Shown piece by piece: positions 49,510-64,000 of a stretch of 64,000 nt of DNA; the first letter of the stretch is position 1, and each line of letters opens with the position of its first letter. The notes below the pieces were generated by a model. It ran no database searches, was not told the DNA's origin, and worked only from the letters and a program-made list of their open reading frames with translations. Both the position numbers and the translations under genes were made by a program. The stretch comes from Anabas testudineus (lineage: Eukaryota > Chordata > Actinopteri > Anabantiformes > Anabantidae): NCBI RefSeq assembly GCF_900324465.2, contig NC_046627.1:19225022-19289021 (forward strand), given 5' to 3'.

Positions 49510-50396
49510 ATCAAATCTTAGTACATGATGATAGTCACACGACAAAGTCTATTAGACTCAAGGCTGCTGATTAAAGACAGGGTGGAGGTGGTGGTGCTTC
49601 ATTCTTTCAGACGTCGTACTGACTTAGAGGTATTTACTTCTCATAGTTTCCTGGTACAAAGTGTCTCTTAAAAATGCACCATGTCTGGAACAGATGAGCA
49701 GTAAGAAACACAGTGTATATGTCCATGACTATATTTTATTAACTCATTTATTTTTTTATGTTCTTCATCTTTTAAATCACAAAGGTAAATGACAATCCAA
49801 TGGTTTAAAATAATAAAACAAACAAACAAAAAAAGAGGACATGTGAAAAATATATTAAATAATTTTCTGGATACAACATTAATATAATAATATATAATGT
49901 ACGTTATAGGTAAAAAAGAACAAAGCTTTTATGGGAGTTTTTGAAACACAGTACAGTATTTAACACAGCAGAAATCTTATTTTGTCACATAACATCAGAA
50001 ATTATGTCACATATTACCTTCTGTCCTATTTACATATCTGTCAGCAAATTAGAATTGAAATCATTTTAAATAACCTGTATCTGCAGCAGATATACCTTTG
50101 TTATGATAAATCAACAATTCAATTTAAAACAACACTGATAAAACTGATTAAACTAAATGACAGAGTTGTGCACTAACATCTGAACCACATTGTCCAAAAA
50201 GAACAAATGGAAAATTACCACAGTATTTTATTAAATCACTGCAAACTTTCTGACTGATCATGATCTCTGTACAACCCAGTACAACATCACTGAGCATCAA
50301 TAACCACAAACTAAAAATCTTATGGCTCACCAGGTTGACATGCTGCCTTATTAAATAAGTTTTAATATATTTCAGTCTGAATCATCACCCTGGTTA

Positions 50397-55375
<4,979 letters not shown>

Positions 55376-56547
55376 TCTGATTCCCTTTTCCACTCGTACA
55401 CGGATTTGTCGTTGTTGCTGAAAATAAAATAATATAATAATAAGAATAACAAAATTAAAATAGAAACATAACAGAAAATAAGTAGAATCTCACCTTCACA
55501 CCTCCGTTGTGGATCATAAATAGACTGAACAGCTGCAGCTCCTCTATCTTACATTTGTCAGTGTAACGACCATTTTTCCCAGAGACTCATTTTGAAACCC
55601 TTTGGTCCACGTCGCTCAAAGACTCCGCTGCTGAAAATGAATTGTAGTATAAAAATCATTTGGCGATTAATCGATAGCATTTGTTATAAATACGCATTCA
55701 AGTGTGTCTTCAGAAATTATGAACCTACTTGTCGTTGTAATGTTCACACTTTGAAGACCTCCCCTCAGGTTCTTGGTTCTCTCTGTTTATTTCCATCTCC
55801 TTTCTCTTTCACTTCTCCGCACTTGCAGCAATGTTGTGTTCAGGTTGTGTCGGACATATTCTTATATTGGACTTGGCTCTCTTGGATAACAAGGGAATTG
55901 AAAACAGTTGCACTAGTTCCTTGCCTATCTAGCTGTAAAATCTAGAACAAGTTATTTAGTGGTTTCCCAGCAGCTGTAAGGAGTTTAAGACCAATGTTCC
56001 TTGTAGATCAGACATATTTTAATGAAGGACATGAACGCAGCACATGCAGCCGGTCGAGGACTGAAGTGGACCCCACATACACATCCAGGATTTATCATTC
56101 ACCCTGTACACGAATTGGATTTTAAAATTAGTTTAAAATATAGCTGTATAATTATATTTTCTTTTATTATTTGGGAAGATTTGTTATCTATCTATCTCGA
56201 GTGCCCGAATATTCTTAAAATATTACTTAAACTTTAATTGCTCAGACAGATTTAGGAACTTATTGTATTTTTACCTCAGTACTTAAGGAACCATGAATGA
56301 TTACAGAATCTGTTACTTTAGGATATATGGTGCATTTTCATGCGGTTGCAGTGTATGCTATATGCTTTATAGTTCAATCAAAGATGACGTATATAGAGAG
56401 AACATATTTTTATTGTACATCAAAAAACACATTTCTAGCATCTTTGGAGGTAACAGTACAGTACAACTTTAAGGTTGGCAGTGTCAGGAGCTTTTATGGG
56501 ATTTTAAATGAAGCAGCAGCAGTGGCAGCAGGAAGAGTTGTTCTCTG
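55376..56547. other. USP copy B leader/promoter and spacer
   Basis: A non-coding first exon probably lies between about 55.49 and 55.85 kb, since an acceptor (attttcag) precedes the exon that carries the start codon. The interferon-element core is at 55801-55810. From 55.9 to 56.5 kb I see nothing that supports a gene. Confidence 0.5.
55801..55810 (-). promoter_or_regulatory. ISRE/IRF-element core upstream of USP copy B
   Basis: TTTCTCTTTC on the plus strand, read as GTGAAAGAGAAAGG in gene orientation. This is an exact GAAANNGAAA core and a good match to the extended ISRE (TTTCNNTTTCNC on the other strand). Confidence 0.65.
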
Positions 56548-56681
56548 TCACATGGTCAGTCCTCCAGGAACCCTCACCACCATTTGGATGACAGACATGT
56601 GCTGGATCCCATAACTAGACAGCAGCGAGTCGTCTCCATCCAGCATCTTGTCTGTGAAGATCAGCCGCAGAGACTCCTCTC

Positions 56682-56725
<44 letters not shown>

Positions 56726-57323
56726 AGACAAACATTAATAAACAGGAGCACAGCGAGTAAAACCAGAAAGAAAAATGTCAAAACTGTTTAATCCTGCAAA
56801 CTATTATTCCCCTGATTAATTATTATATATGTCTTAAAGTACACTTTGTTATTTTATAAAATATGATGCACTATTTACCTTTAAAAAATAGTAATTTAAA
56901 GGAAATCTATCTCAATAAGTTAATATAAAAATGCTGCTTACTGGTAAAAACGTATCAAACTTATCAGTGAAATAACATAAAGCTCCATATGAAACATTAA
57001 CTTATAGTTTCACTTCTGATGTGGGTTTTGCGCTATTCCTCTTTAAAATGTCAGATGTTACACGCAGCTCATTCGTGAATGATGATAGACACATATACCA
57101 AAATATAATCTTTAGTTTGAATACAGTAGTGTGTTAAATGTTTGTTAAATTGCCGCTGTGACTTTGTTGATTGTTTACCTGTGGTATCGGGAAGTCTCTG
57201 CGCTATCCTCTCCTTTAATTGTTTCACCGTCATGCTCTTCATTTGTTCCTCTGTGTTGCACAGTTCAACGATCATCTTCTCGCCCCTCAGCCCGTGAACC
57301 ATCACCTGGTAGATCTTTCCCAT
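56548..57323 (-). CDS. Small ubiquitin-like protein with a processable Gly-Gly-Leu-Thr-Met end
   Basis: Two exons, 57179-57323 and 56548-56681, join in phase to a 92-residue protein. It is one ubiquitin fold: MGKIYQVMVHGLRGEKMIVE forms the first hairpin, MTVKQLKERIAQRL the helix, ESLRLIFTDKMLDGDDSL matches the RLIFAGKQLEDGRTL region of ubiquitin, and the last strand ends VVRVPGG followed by LTM and stop. Gly88-Gly89 aligns with the ubiquitin C-terminus, so removal of three residues would expose a diglycine ready for conjugation, as in ubiquitin, ISG15 and NEDD8 precursors. It is not ISG15, which has two ubiquitin folds. A CA/TG microsatellite abuts the intron acceptor. It is divergent to the RBR gene at 58.1 kb and close to the USP genes. 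Confidence 0.85.
56685..56723. repeat. (AC/TG)n microsatellite at the ubiquitin-like gene's splice acceptor
   Basis: About 19 AC units on the plus strand, so the intron of the minus-strand ubiquitin-like gene ends in (TG)n followed directly by TGTAG and the exon. The repeat replaces the usual polypyrimidine tract. Confidence 0.95.
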
Positions 57324-58083
57324 TCTGCTGTTTCTGCGCCTGTATGAGATGTGTGAGCTGCTTTTACTGCTGCAGCTGAAAGTTAAAAACACGTCTGACG
57401 TCAGACATGGGCAGATCATACTTTTACTTTCATCTTAAAATTACTTCTGTTTCTCTCTCCTCTTCACGTGAAATCGGCGACAGAAACATATATAAAAAAT
57501 AATAGCCTAATGAATTTTTTCAGTCTTTGGCTGACGTGTTGTTTTTGTGTTTGACGCACAGGTGTTATGTTGTTTTCTTTTTAATCTTAGTTTCTATAAT
57601 TCTGCGTTATTGCTGCAAAAAAGCTCGAATATTGACATAATTTGGTCAAATGTTAAAAAAGGTTTAAAGGAAAGTGTCTGCACGCATTTTTATTAATCTT
57701 ATCATTACAGTATGAGGAAATAGCCTAATAGTCTAACTGGAAATCACCAGATGTTCCAGCAGGGATTCACATGGGACCTTTGTTTACTGATACCAGCTGT
57801 TCCATGAAAAAACATGTTATGAATAATACTGAGACAATATTTATTAAAGAAAACAATCATTTGTAATTACACTATAATACAGGACCATTGTTGTTTTTCA
57901 TAAAATGATAAATATGTCTAATAGAATCCACGCCCTTCATGATGCGTTCACGTGATTTCTTGTAAGTCGCGTGAAACTGAAAGTCAGAGAAAGAGACTTA
58001 AAGACACTGCAGACTGCCTCATTGTTTACTGCTCAGTTCCCGTTCGCAGACTGTCGACAGACAACGAGCTGATCTGAAACAAA
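57324..58083. promoter_or_regulatory. Divergent promoter of the ubiquitin-like gene and RBR gene 1
   Basis: 760 bp between two opposed start codons. One exact interferon-element core is at 57973-57982. Two one-mismatch cores lie nearer the ubiquitin-like gene: TTTTACTTTC at 57422-57431 and CTTCTGTTTC at 57444-57453. This arrangement would allow coordinated induction of both genes (inference). Confidence 0.6.
57973..57982 (+). promoter_or_regulatory. ISRE/IRF-element core upstream of RBR gene 1
   Basis: GAAACTGAAA, an exact GAAANNGAAA core in the context GTGAAACTGAAAGTC, 101 bp upstream of the RBR gene 1 start codon. Confidence 0.7.
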
Positions 58084-59416
58084 ATGACTACTCAGGGTCA
58101 GGGGGAAAAAAGATACGACCCCGGGGATACGACCCTGAAATTTGTCAACAGACCAGATGATCTGGATCCGCTACGTAAGTCACCATTTGGACTGATGATA
58201 ATTACATTTACGACTTTTCCTCCACAGTGGATGTGGATGGAGTGATGCTAAGTTCATTGTCTGCTCTTTGTCTCCTCAGCCCCAGATGAAGGAGATCAGT
58301 GTCTCCGTGCAGAGATGTCCTGCGGTCATGCTGTCACCCCGGAGTCTCTCACTGGGTGGTGTCGCAGCCTGTTGGATCAGGTACTTTCCATCATCACACT
58401 CACACACCATTAAGATATGCTTACCTTTTATAGAGATAGTCAGAAATCCTAAAACCGGACTTTTCCTTTCTAAATTTCAGGGTCAATACAAATTTAAGTG
58501 TCCTGCCTTGAAGAAGGACACCCTGCAGAAGTGTGAAGAGGTGTGGTCTTATCAAGAGGTGCGCAGGCTGGCAGTGCTGACAGCTGAAGAGATGCAGTAC
58601 TTTGAAGAGAGCATGGCTCGTCTGGCTGCTGCAGAATACTGTGACTTCAAATCCGTGAGTGACATCTCTAGGGGAAAACAACCAAAGAAAACATGACACT
58701 AATTTATTTATTTACTGTGGAAAATGGTCCAATCATAAACATTTGTTTGTGGCAAAAGTAAGTGAACCTTTAGGATTATTAATTCAGTAGGTGTTTTAGT
58801 TGATGGGATGGCAATCAGGATGATCCCATTATTAAAACAGGATTAATTCTAAAGGGATTCACAAACTTTTGAGCCACAGTACCTCTCAGAAATAGAGCCA
58901 GAGACTCTTTCTATGATTGTTGTGTTTTTCCTTCAGTGTTTGTTTCATCATTTCCAACAGTGTCCTGGATGCAAAACCTTCGTGGAGAGAGAGGATCTGA
59001 CGAACCTCAACGTGCAGTGCACAATCTGCACCGCAGACAATAAGAAACCATACAATTTCTGCTGGCAGTGTATGATGCAGTGGAAAGGTCCAGCTCCACG
59101 CTCCGAACGCTGTGACAACGACAGCTGCATCAACCACGACCTCGAGCTTCTTAAGAACTGCAGAGACACCGCTCTCCCTCAGGTGCAGGGGGTCGACAAG
59201 TGTCCCTCCATTCGGGCCTGTCCCACCTGTGGTCAGAGGGTGGAGCACGACAAAACAGGCTGTAAGAACATTATCTGTCCTCGCTGTCAGGTCGAGTTCT
59301 GCTTCGTGTGTCTGAAGCTCACTCCTGAGTGTCTGAAGACGAGCTCGTACTTCATCCCCTGCAGTGATGGAGTCGCTCCCAGACAAACCTCCATCCCTGT
59401 GTGGCACAGACGCTAA
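58084..59416 (+). CDS. RBR-type E3 ubiquitin ligase-like protein 1
   Basis: Four exons, 58084-58174, 58280-58380, 58481-58654 and 58961-59416, give 273 residues. Residues 30-110 are an atypical RING1-like region (CLRAEMSCGHAVTPESL, WCRSLLDQ, KCPALKK). Residues 123-178 fit an in-between-RING domain: CPGC, CTIC, then FCWQC with WKGPAPRS. Residues about 203-250 are RING2: CPTCGQRVEHDKTGC then CPRC and FCFVC. Cys223 aligns with the catalytic Cys of RBR ligases (the Cys after Gly in CPxC...GC, Cys431 in parkin). RBR ligases accept ubiquitin from an E2 onto this Cys and pass it to substrate. The protein is much shorter than RNF14/19/144 proteins and has no membrane segment or UBA. The interferon-element core is 101 bp upstream. 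An AATAAA lies 290 bp after the stop. Confidence 0.88.
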
Positions 59417-59707
59417 GAAGGAAAATGCTCACACACAGATTAACTTATCAGCTTGTTTGCCGACAACCCTTTACTGTCACATTAGGCCTTACCTGTTTAG
59501 ACTTGTTTGGCTACCAGCATGTTAGACTGTAGCATTCTCATTGCAACCAAAAGCAAAGTGTTGGTTTATTAGCCAACCTGATCATGTACACATGCAGTTA
59601 TCTCCTGCACTACTGTATAATACACTTGTTTTAAAATTTTCACTGACGTTTGCTTCATAGAGTTTTTCTCTGCTCAAGCACTGTATTCAGTAATAACTGG
59701 ATCACTT

Positions 59708-59713
59708 AATAAA
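59708..59713 (+). terminator. RBR gene 1 poly(A) signal
   Basis: AATAAA 292 bp past the stop codon of RBR gene 1. A second AATAAA about 20 bp later and one near 59772 are alternatives. Confidence 0.6.
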
Positions 59714-60727
59714 GTCCTTTTACATCAATAAAAAGTGTATATTTAATCTCTTACCTAAACAAATGCATGTGAATAAAGTCCTTCTATTTAACATTTATCC
59801 ATACAGGGTTACTTTTTAGAGGTGCAGAAAAATCAGAGTCAAAATCTATAGGTCAACAGCAATAGCAGAGATTTATGAGAAGACTGAAAAATGTTTAAAA
59901 TGTCTAAGAAACGCAAGAGACAATGTTGGATTCCAAGTTTAGACAGTAGAGAAGAGGCATAACCCAGAAATCTGTCTAAGAAGGTCATCTGAAAACACAA
60001 AAACACACACAGACAAATAATGGAAGAGAAGGAGTCAAAATCCAGCACAGACCACATTAAATGTGAACATTGTTCTGCAATAAATCCTGAAGTCATTGAT
60101 GCTATTTCTGATTTAACTGTGTAACTGATTTAATTTCTGAGCTTAAACGTAAACTCTTGGTTGAGTAACCATCAAGGTGGGAAACCTGGAGTCTTTGGTT
60201 TCAGAAAAACTGATCAGTCAGTTTATTCAACTCAGAGTTTCTGACTGAGGGAAGCATGTGTGTGATGAATTCACTAAGCTATCATCAGTCGAGCGAAGAC
60301 TCTATATGATTCACATTCACAACAGGTAAATAAAGAGCAGAGCCTGTCACAGCTAAACTGGGATCAGATTGTGGAGCTGTGTAAATATATTTGTAAAGCA
60401 GTGAAAAATGGGATGTGTCCGATGTGTCATGAGTTTTGAAGCCACTTACCAAGATCTGATGTTGTTAGTTCAGGTCTTCAGAAGTTGTAGACTTGTGATT
60501 ATGGACCATTAAACCCACTTCAATTACTTCAATTCAAAGTATGAATCAGCTAAAACTGTGTAAGACCAATTGTTCAGTGATGTCTGTGACAATTTTTGGT
60601 CTTGTAGAAAAAATGCACCATGACATGGGGATCTTATACTAGTACATACAAACTTAAAGGAAATTAAAGAGAAGTATCTATGAATCTATGATTAACTTTG
60701 TACTTCCTCCCCTCTGTACTTTTCTGC

Positions 60728-61075
60728 AGGTATCCTCGGCCTGGAGCTGTTTATCTCCAGGATCCAGTTGACCTGCCCAACGTTCTTGCTGCTTGTTGTT
60801 GTTTTTTGTTAGCTGCTGTTCTTTTCTCTCTTCTCTTTCCACTCACCCCAACCGGTCGAGGCAGATGGCCGCCCACTGTGAGCCTGGTTCTGCTGGAGGT
60901 TTCTTCATCTCAAGGGAGTTTTTCCTCTCCACTGCCTAAAGCTTGTTCAAAAGGGATTGCTGGGTTTTCTATGTAATTTTCTTCACAATTATACTCTGTA
61001 AGGTCTTGAATCTTAAACACTGTAAAGTGCCTTGAGAGAACTTTTGTTCTTTCTCTGTATGAATCATGTTATAGT
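60728..61075 (+). repeat. Dispersed fish repeat, 3' part of a retrotransposon-like element
   Basis: The stretch containing CCAACCGGTCGAGGCAGATG, GCCTGGTTCTGCTGGAGGTT and AAGTGCCTTGAGAGAACTTT is one I recognise from many teleost intergenic regions and 3' UTRs, where it forms the 3' part of a dispersed non-LTR-type repeat. I do not assign a family. The copy is diverged and lacks the usual closing short repeats, so it is old or 5'/3' truncated. The open frame at 60698-60976 is part of it and not a gene. Confidence 0.6.
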
Positions 61076-61516
61076 TGTTTTGTTTAGTTTTTTCAGTTTA
61101 CTAAGTGAGATTATGTAGCCGCTAGTAGGCTTATGTCCTACCCTGGCTATCAGAATCTACACTGTTGAACCTGGCTGAGTATCTAAGATATCTGTTCAGC
61201 GTTTTCTACTGAGTTTTAGGCCCAGTGTGATTCAGTTCTGGTCAGTTACTCAGATTCAAAGCTCTTTATGTTCATTAATCACTAGGTTCAGTAAGGAGAC
61301 TGGCAGTAGCAACTCTTCACAGAGAGTGAAACGACCTCCATCCCACTAGGAATCCACACATACACACTTATAAAAATGGCAAAAGGAATGTATTTATAAA
61401 ATGTAACATTAATAAAGTGACAAAACGAACAAAAACCTTTAATTCCATAACTAAAAATCAGATGTTCAGACAAAATGATAAGAAAATAATTAATACAACT
61501 TAAATAAATAAAATTG

Positions 61517-61553
61517 TTATCAAATCAACCCAAATATTGGGTTGATTTGATAA
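61517..61553. repeat. 37-bp perfect inverted repeat
   Basis: Seventeen-base arms (TTATCAAATCAACCCAA and its exact reverse complement) separated by ATA. A second small inverted repeat (TAAGAG / CTCTTA) overlaps its right end. It could be the joined ends of a miniature transposon or a hairpin. Confidence 0.9.
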
Positions 61554-62504
61554 GAGTTGTCAGCTCTTATTGTTCTTTTCTTATGTTCCTTGTTGAATAA
61601 TTCCTTTAACGGTCTCACTGAGTTGCATTTGTTCAGTATTCAGCCAAAATTATATCCGAGATATCAAATGAAAAAAACAGAATGAAAGGGTGAATTTCCC
61701 TCGAAGTGAGACTCCTTTAATTTGATTCCTACCACCGCCTTGGACTGATGACCTTGAAGTCCTGATGAGAAGACTTCAGCTCCACGACAGCAGAAGAATT
61801 GTCCCTCAAAATAAATAAAAACAGCCTGGATAATAATCTTAATTGATAGAAACACCCGTCGGTGTTTTTTCCTCTCGTCTCTTTCAATTCAGTTTCATTC
61901 AGTAACTCTCCTCACTGACAGCTCCAGCTCTATTCACTCTCAGTAAATGTCTAATCAAGAATCTCCTACTTAACTTCTATAACTTTTAACTATGTTTTTC
62001 TGCTCACACACCTGTCTGACTTGCGTGGTCTGCTAGAGTCCCGTGTGGGAGCGTACAAACCTCCATGTGCGCAGAATCCAGAGAGCATCACGCACTAACC
62101 TGTTCATGATGCGTTTAGGAACACTGTGTAATTCAGAACTCTAAAGTAATAACCTGGGTTACACTTACAAGACACCACAAATACTGTTGCATCTAACAGT
62201 TTAAAGGAAGGTGAGATCAGTTTCCCATGATTTACAGTATGAATGTGCAGTGCTTTATCTGTTAAGAAATCTTACTTAAATTTAATCAGTAATTTGTCAT
62301 TTTATGCTGCTTTATTTTAATGTTAAGGCACCATTTGTGGTCTTACAGAGAATTAGCACCTGAATCTATCTATCAGTGTAAATACTGAACCTTTTTACTA
62401 ATTAATTTATTAAACATATCAACGTTTGTCCCACCTCCAGAGACTTTCTCATATTTGGCTGTGGACAAATCATCTAAATAAAAAAAAAAAACACGAATCC
62501 AAAC

Positions 62505-62514
62505 GAAACCGAAA
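62505..62514 (+). promoter_or_regulatory. ISRE/IRF-element core upstream of RBR gene 2
   Basis: GAAACCGAAA in the context AACGAAACCGAAAGC, an exact GAAANNGAAA core 63 bp upstream of the RBR gene 2 start codon. An A-rich, TATA-like run (AATAAAAAA) lies about 30 bp further upstream. Confidence 0.7.
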
Positions 62515-62577
62515 GCTCCTGTCTCGACTCGTCTGTTAAAGATTATTTCACATAAGAAGTGAACACAACGACACAAA

Positions 62578-64000
62578 ATGGGCTCAAATTTTCCAACAAA
62601 GGAGAAATGTTACGACCCAGACGACTCCTCACTGACACTAGTGGACAGACAGGATGAATTGGACTGTAAGTAAGATTTTCTCCAAGCGGTGATGAATTAT
62701 CTGTCTCATGTTCAACTAGTAAAACCACATCGAGTTTAATGTCGTTTGACTGTGTCTCGTTTTCTTTGTGTTTTCCTCAGTTTTGTGTGAAGGGTTCTCG
62801 TCTCTCAGAGCTCTGATGTCCTGTGGTCATGCTGTGACTCCGACATCTCTGACCAACTGGTGCCGCAGGTTATTAGACCAGGTAGATTATTATTAATGAA
62901 CAGTACAGACATTATTTGAAGCTAAAATGTTTTAAAATGAGCTTATAAACCAATATGTTCACTCAATCAGCAAACAATCACATCCACCAAAGTCACTTAA
63001 AGGTTTAGTGAGACAGTGGATCAAAACAGAGCCTGTATGTTATTAGTACTACATGCTTTTCCTATATTAAATGGCTGCTATGAATAATGTTTATACAGTT
63101 TATTTAAAAACACATGTGCAGCGTGTTATATAATAATCCTGTATTTGTTAGTGCAGCTCCAGATATATTTTAAATGTAAATGCAACTTGTTTACATAGCT
63201 AATGGTGAAATAAACTAGTGAATGGATATAAGTTAGACATGGTAACCCTTGTATATTCTATGCTATGTTCGTGGTTGGATATTGTTCACATTGTTCAGAC
63301 TTTATTGAGTGATTTCAGTTTTAGAAGCTGGTTTTTCATTGCAGAGTCTTTCAATTCAAGTTTTAAATTGTTTGTTTCCAACTTGTGATGTTGATAATCA
63401 ATTAACTTTATGTTTTAACATAGGGTGAAAGAAGATTTGTGTGTGGACAGACTGGTTGTAATGTTGAGTGGCCTTATGAGGAGGTTCGTAAAATGGCTCT
63501 ACTGACCCCAGAAGAAGTGAAATATTTTGAAAAAACCATGTTGTCCAATGCTTCTAGACATTACTCTCCTACCAAATTAGTAAGTTTGAAACACCTTTTT
63601 CACTCATTAACATTTTCTCTGTGTGGTGATAATATGGTGAATCAAATAAATCCTCCTCTTCTTTCACCATGTTTAGTGTCCTGGATGCAGATCTTCAGTG
63701 ACCAGAATAAATCAATCTGATTTGAGAGTTCACTGCACAGTTTGTTCAGCTAATAAAAGACGGAGCTATGATTTCTGCTGGCAGTGTTTGAGGGAATGGA
63801 AAGGTCCTGCTCCACGTTCAGATTACTGTGACAATGAAGGCTGCACCAACGAGTCACTGAAAACACTGACAACCTGCCCAGAAATCAAACTCGAGGCTGT
63901 GAAGGAGGTCACTGGGTGTCCCTCCATCCGTGCCTGTCCCACCTGCGGCATACTGTTGCAACATGATGACAAATACTGCAAAAAGGTTGTCTGTCCCCGC
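62578..64000 (+). CDS. RBR-type E3 ubiquitin ligase-like protein 2 (runs off the window)
   Basis: Four exons seen: 62578-62665, 62781-62881, 63424-63579 and 63677 to the window end, so the C-terminus is missing. Intron positions and phases equal those of RBR gene 1, and exon 2 is 101 bp in both. The start is MGSNFPTKEKCYDPDDSSL, against MTTQGQGEKRYDPGDTTL in copy 1. MSCGHAVTP, WCRRLLDQ, CPGC, FCWQC, WKGPAPRSD and CPSIRACPTCG are shared, while much between them differs. Cys216 (DDKYC then KKVVCPR) aligns with the catalytic RING2 Cys, with Tyr in place of the usual preceding Gly. An interferon-element core is 63 bp upstream. It is a tandem duplicate diverging quickly outside zinc ligands. Confidence 0.85.

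Larger units (their letters stand above)
48108..50396. other. Upstream region of USP copy A and spacer between the USP copies
   Basis: Contains the likely copy A promoter (interferon-element core at 48325-48334), a degenerate USP exon at 48820-48917, and a second interferon-element core at 49500-49509. Sequence at 49200-49290 resembles 48330-48400, suggesting a nested duplication. From about 49975 to 50220 the sequence resembles the downstream flank of copy A (about 44230-44400), marking the edge of the duplicated unit. Confidence 0.55.
59417..62577. other. Spacer between the two RBR genes
   Basis: Holds the RBR gene 1 3' UTR (AATAAA at 59708-59713), a dispersed repeat at about 60.73-61.07 kb, a 37-bp perfect palindrome at 61517-61553, and the RBR gene 2 promoter. 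No further gene is supported. Confidence 0.6.

Noticed and set aside
56548-57323. ISG15 or plain ubiquitin
   Set aside because: Only one ubiquitin fold is encoded, unlike ISG15. The sequence is too diverged for ubiquitin, which is nearly invariant, and the end is RVPGG-LTM.
59839-60096. 85-codon minus-strand frame with an acceptor-like cag in the middle
   Set aside because: Leucine/phenylalanine-rich with no partner exons, no family similarity I know, and no donor with a continuing frame.
60698-60976. 92-codon open frame between the RBR genes
   Set aside because: It falls in a dispersed fish repeat that I recognise from many loci.

Overview
The window is nuclear DNA of a ray-finned (teleost) fish. 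The genes are split by short GT-AG introns, CA/TG microsatellites are common, and the order mettl3 - ttc5 - ccnb1ip1 - sall2 - slc7a7 - oxa1l is made of genes I know from human 14q11.2. I built each gene model by reading splice sites and checking that exon phases close. Transcript ends and 5' UTR exons are less certain than coding exons.

Layout. 1-4.6 kb: mostly non-coding, then two closing coding exons of a plus-strand gene I do not recognise (4256-4610). 5.7-9.8 kb: mettl3 (minus), complete in 11 exons, head to head with ttc5 (10.3-13.7 kb, plus). 14.7-16.3 kb: ccnb1ip1/HEI10 (minus). 19.3-24.8 kb: sall2 (plus) with a large central exon. 28.3-36.9 kb: slc7a7, the y+LAT1 amino-acid transporter (plus), with three putative 5' exons. 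37.8-42.8 kb: oxa1l (minus).

At about 43 kb the conserved housekeeping and developmental genes stop and a different block begins. It holds two tandem USP-type deubiquitinase genes on the minus strand (44.7-48.1 kb and 50.4-55.4 kb), fragments of further degenerate copies (43.8-44.2 and 48.8-48.9 kb), a small ubiquitin-like gene ending in Gly-Gly-Leu-Thr-Met (56.5-57.3 kb, minus), and two RBR-type E3 ligase genes (58.1-59.4 kb complete; 62.6 kb to the window end, partial). A precursor ubiquitin-like modifier, a processing/deconjugating enzyme family and an E3 family thus lie side by side.

Exact matches to the interferon element core (GAAANNGAAA or its reverse complement) lie 60-430 bp upstream of the start codons of all four enzyme genes. 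The divergent promoter between the ubiquitin-like gene and the first RBR gene holds one of them. The inference is an interferon-responsive, fish-expanded ubiquitin-like conjugation module. The upstream USP copy has Ser instead of the catalytic Cys (a pseudo-deubiquitinase), while its neighbour keeps Cys. This cluster is the strongest candidate in the window for an undescribed system. E1 and E2 enzymes are not in the window, and the functional link between the genes is inference from linkage, domain type and shared promoter motifs.
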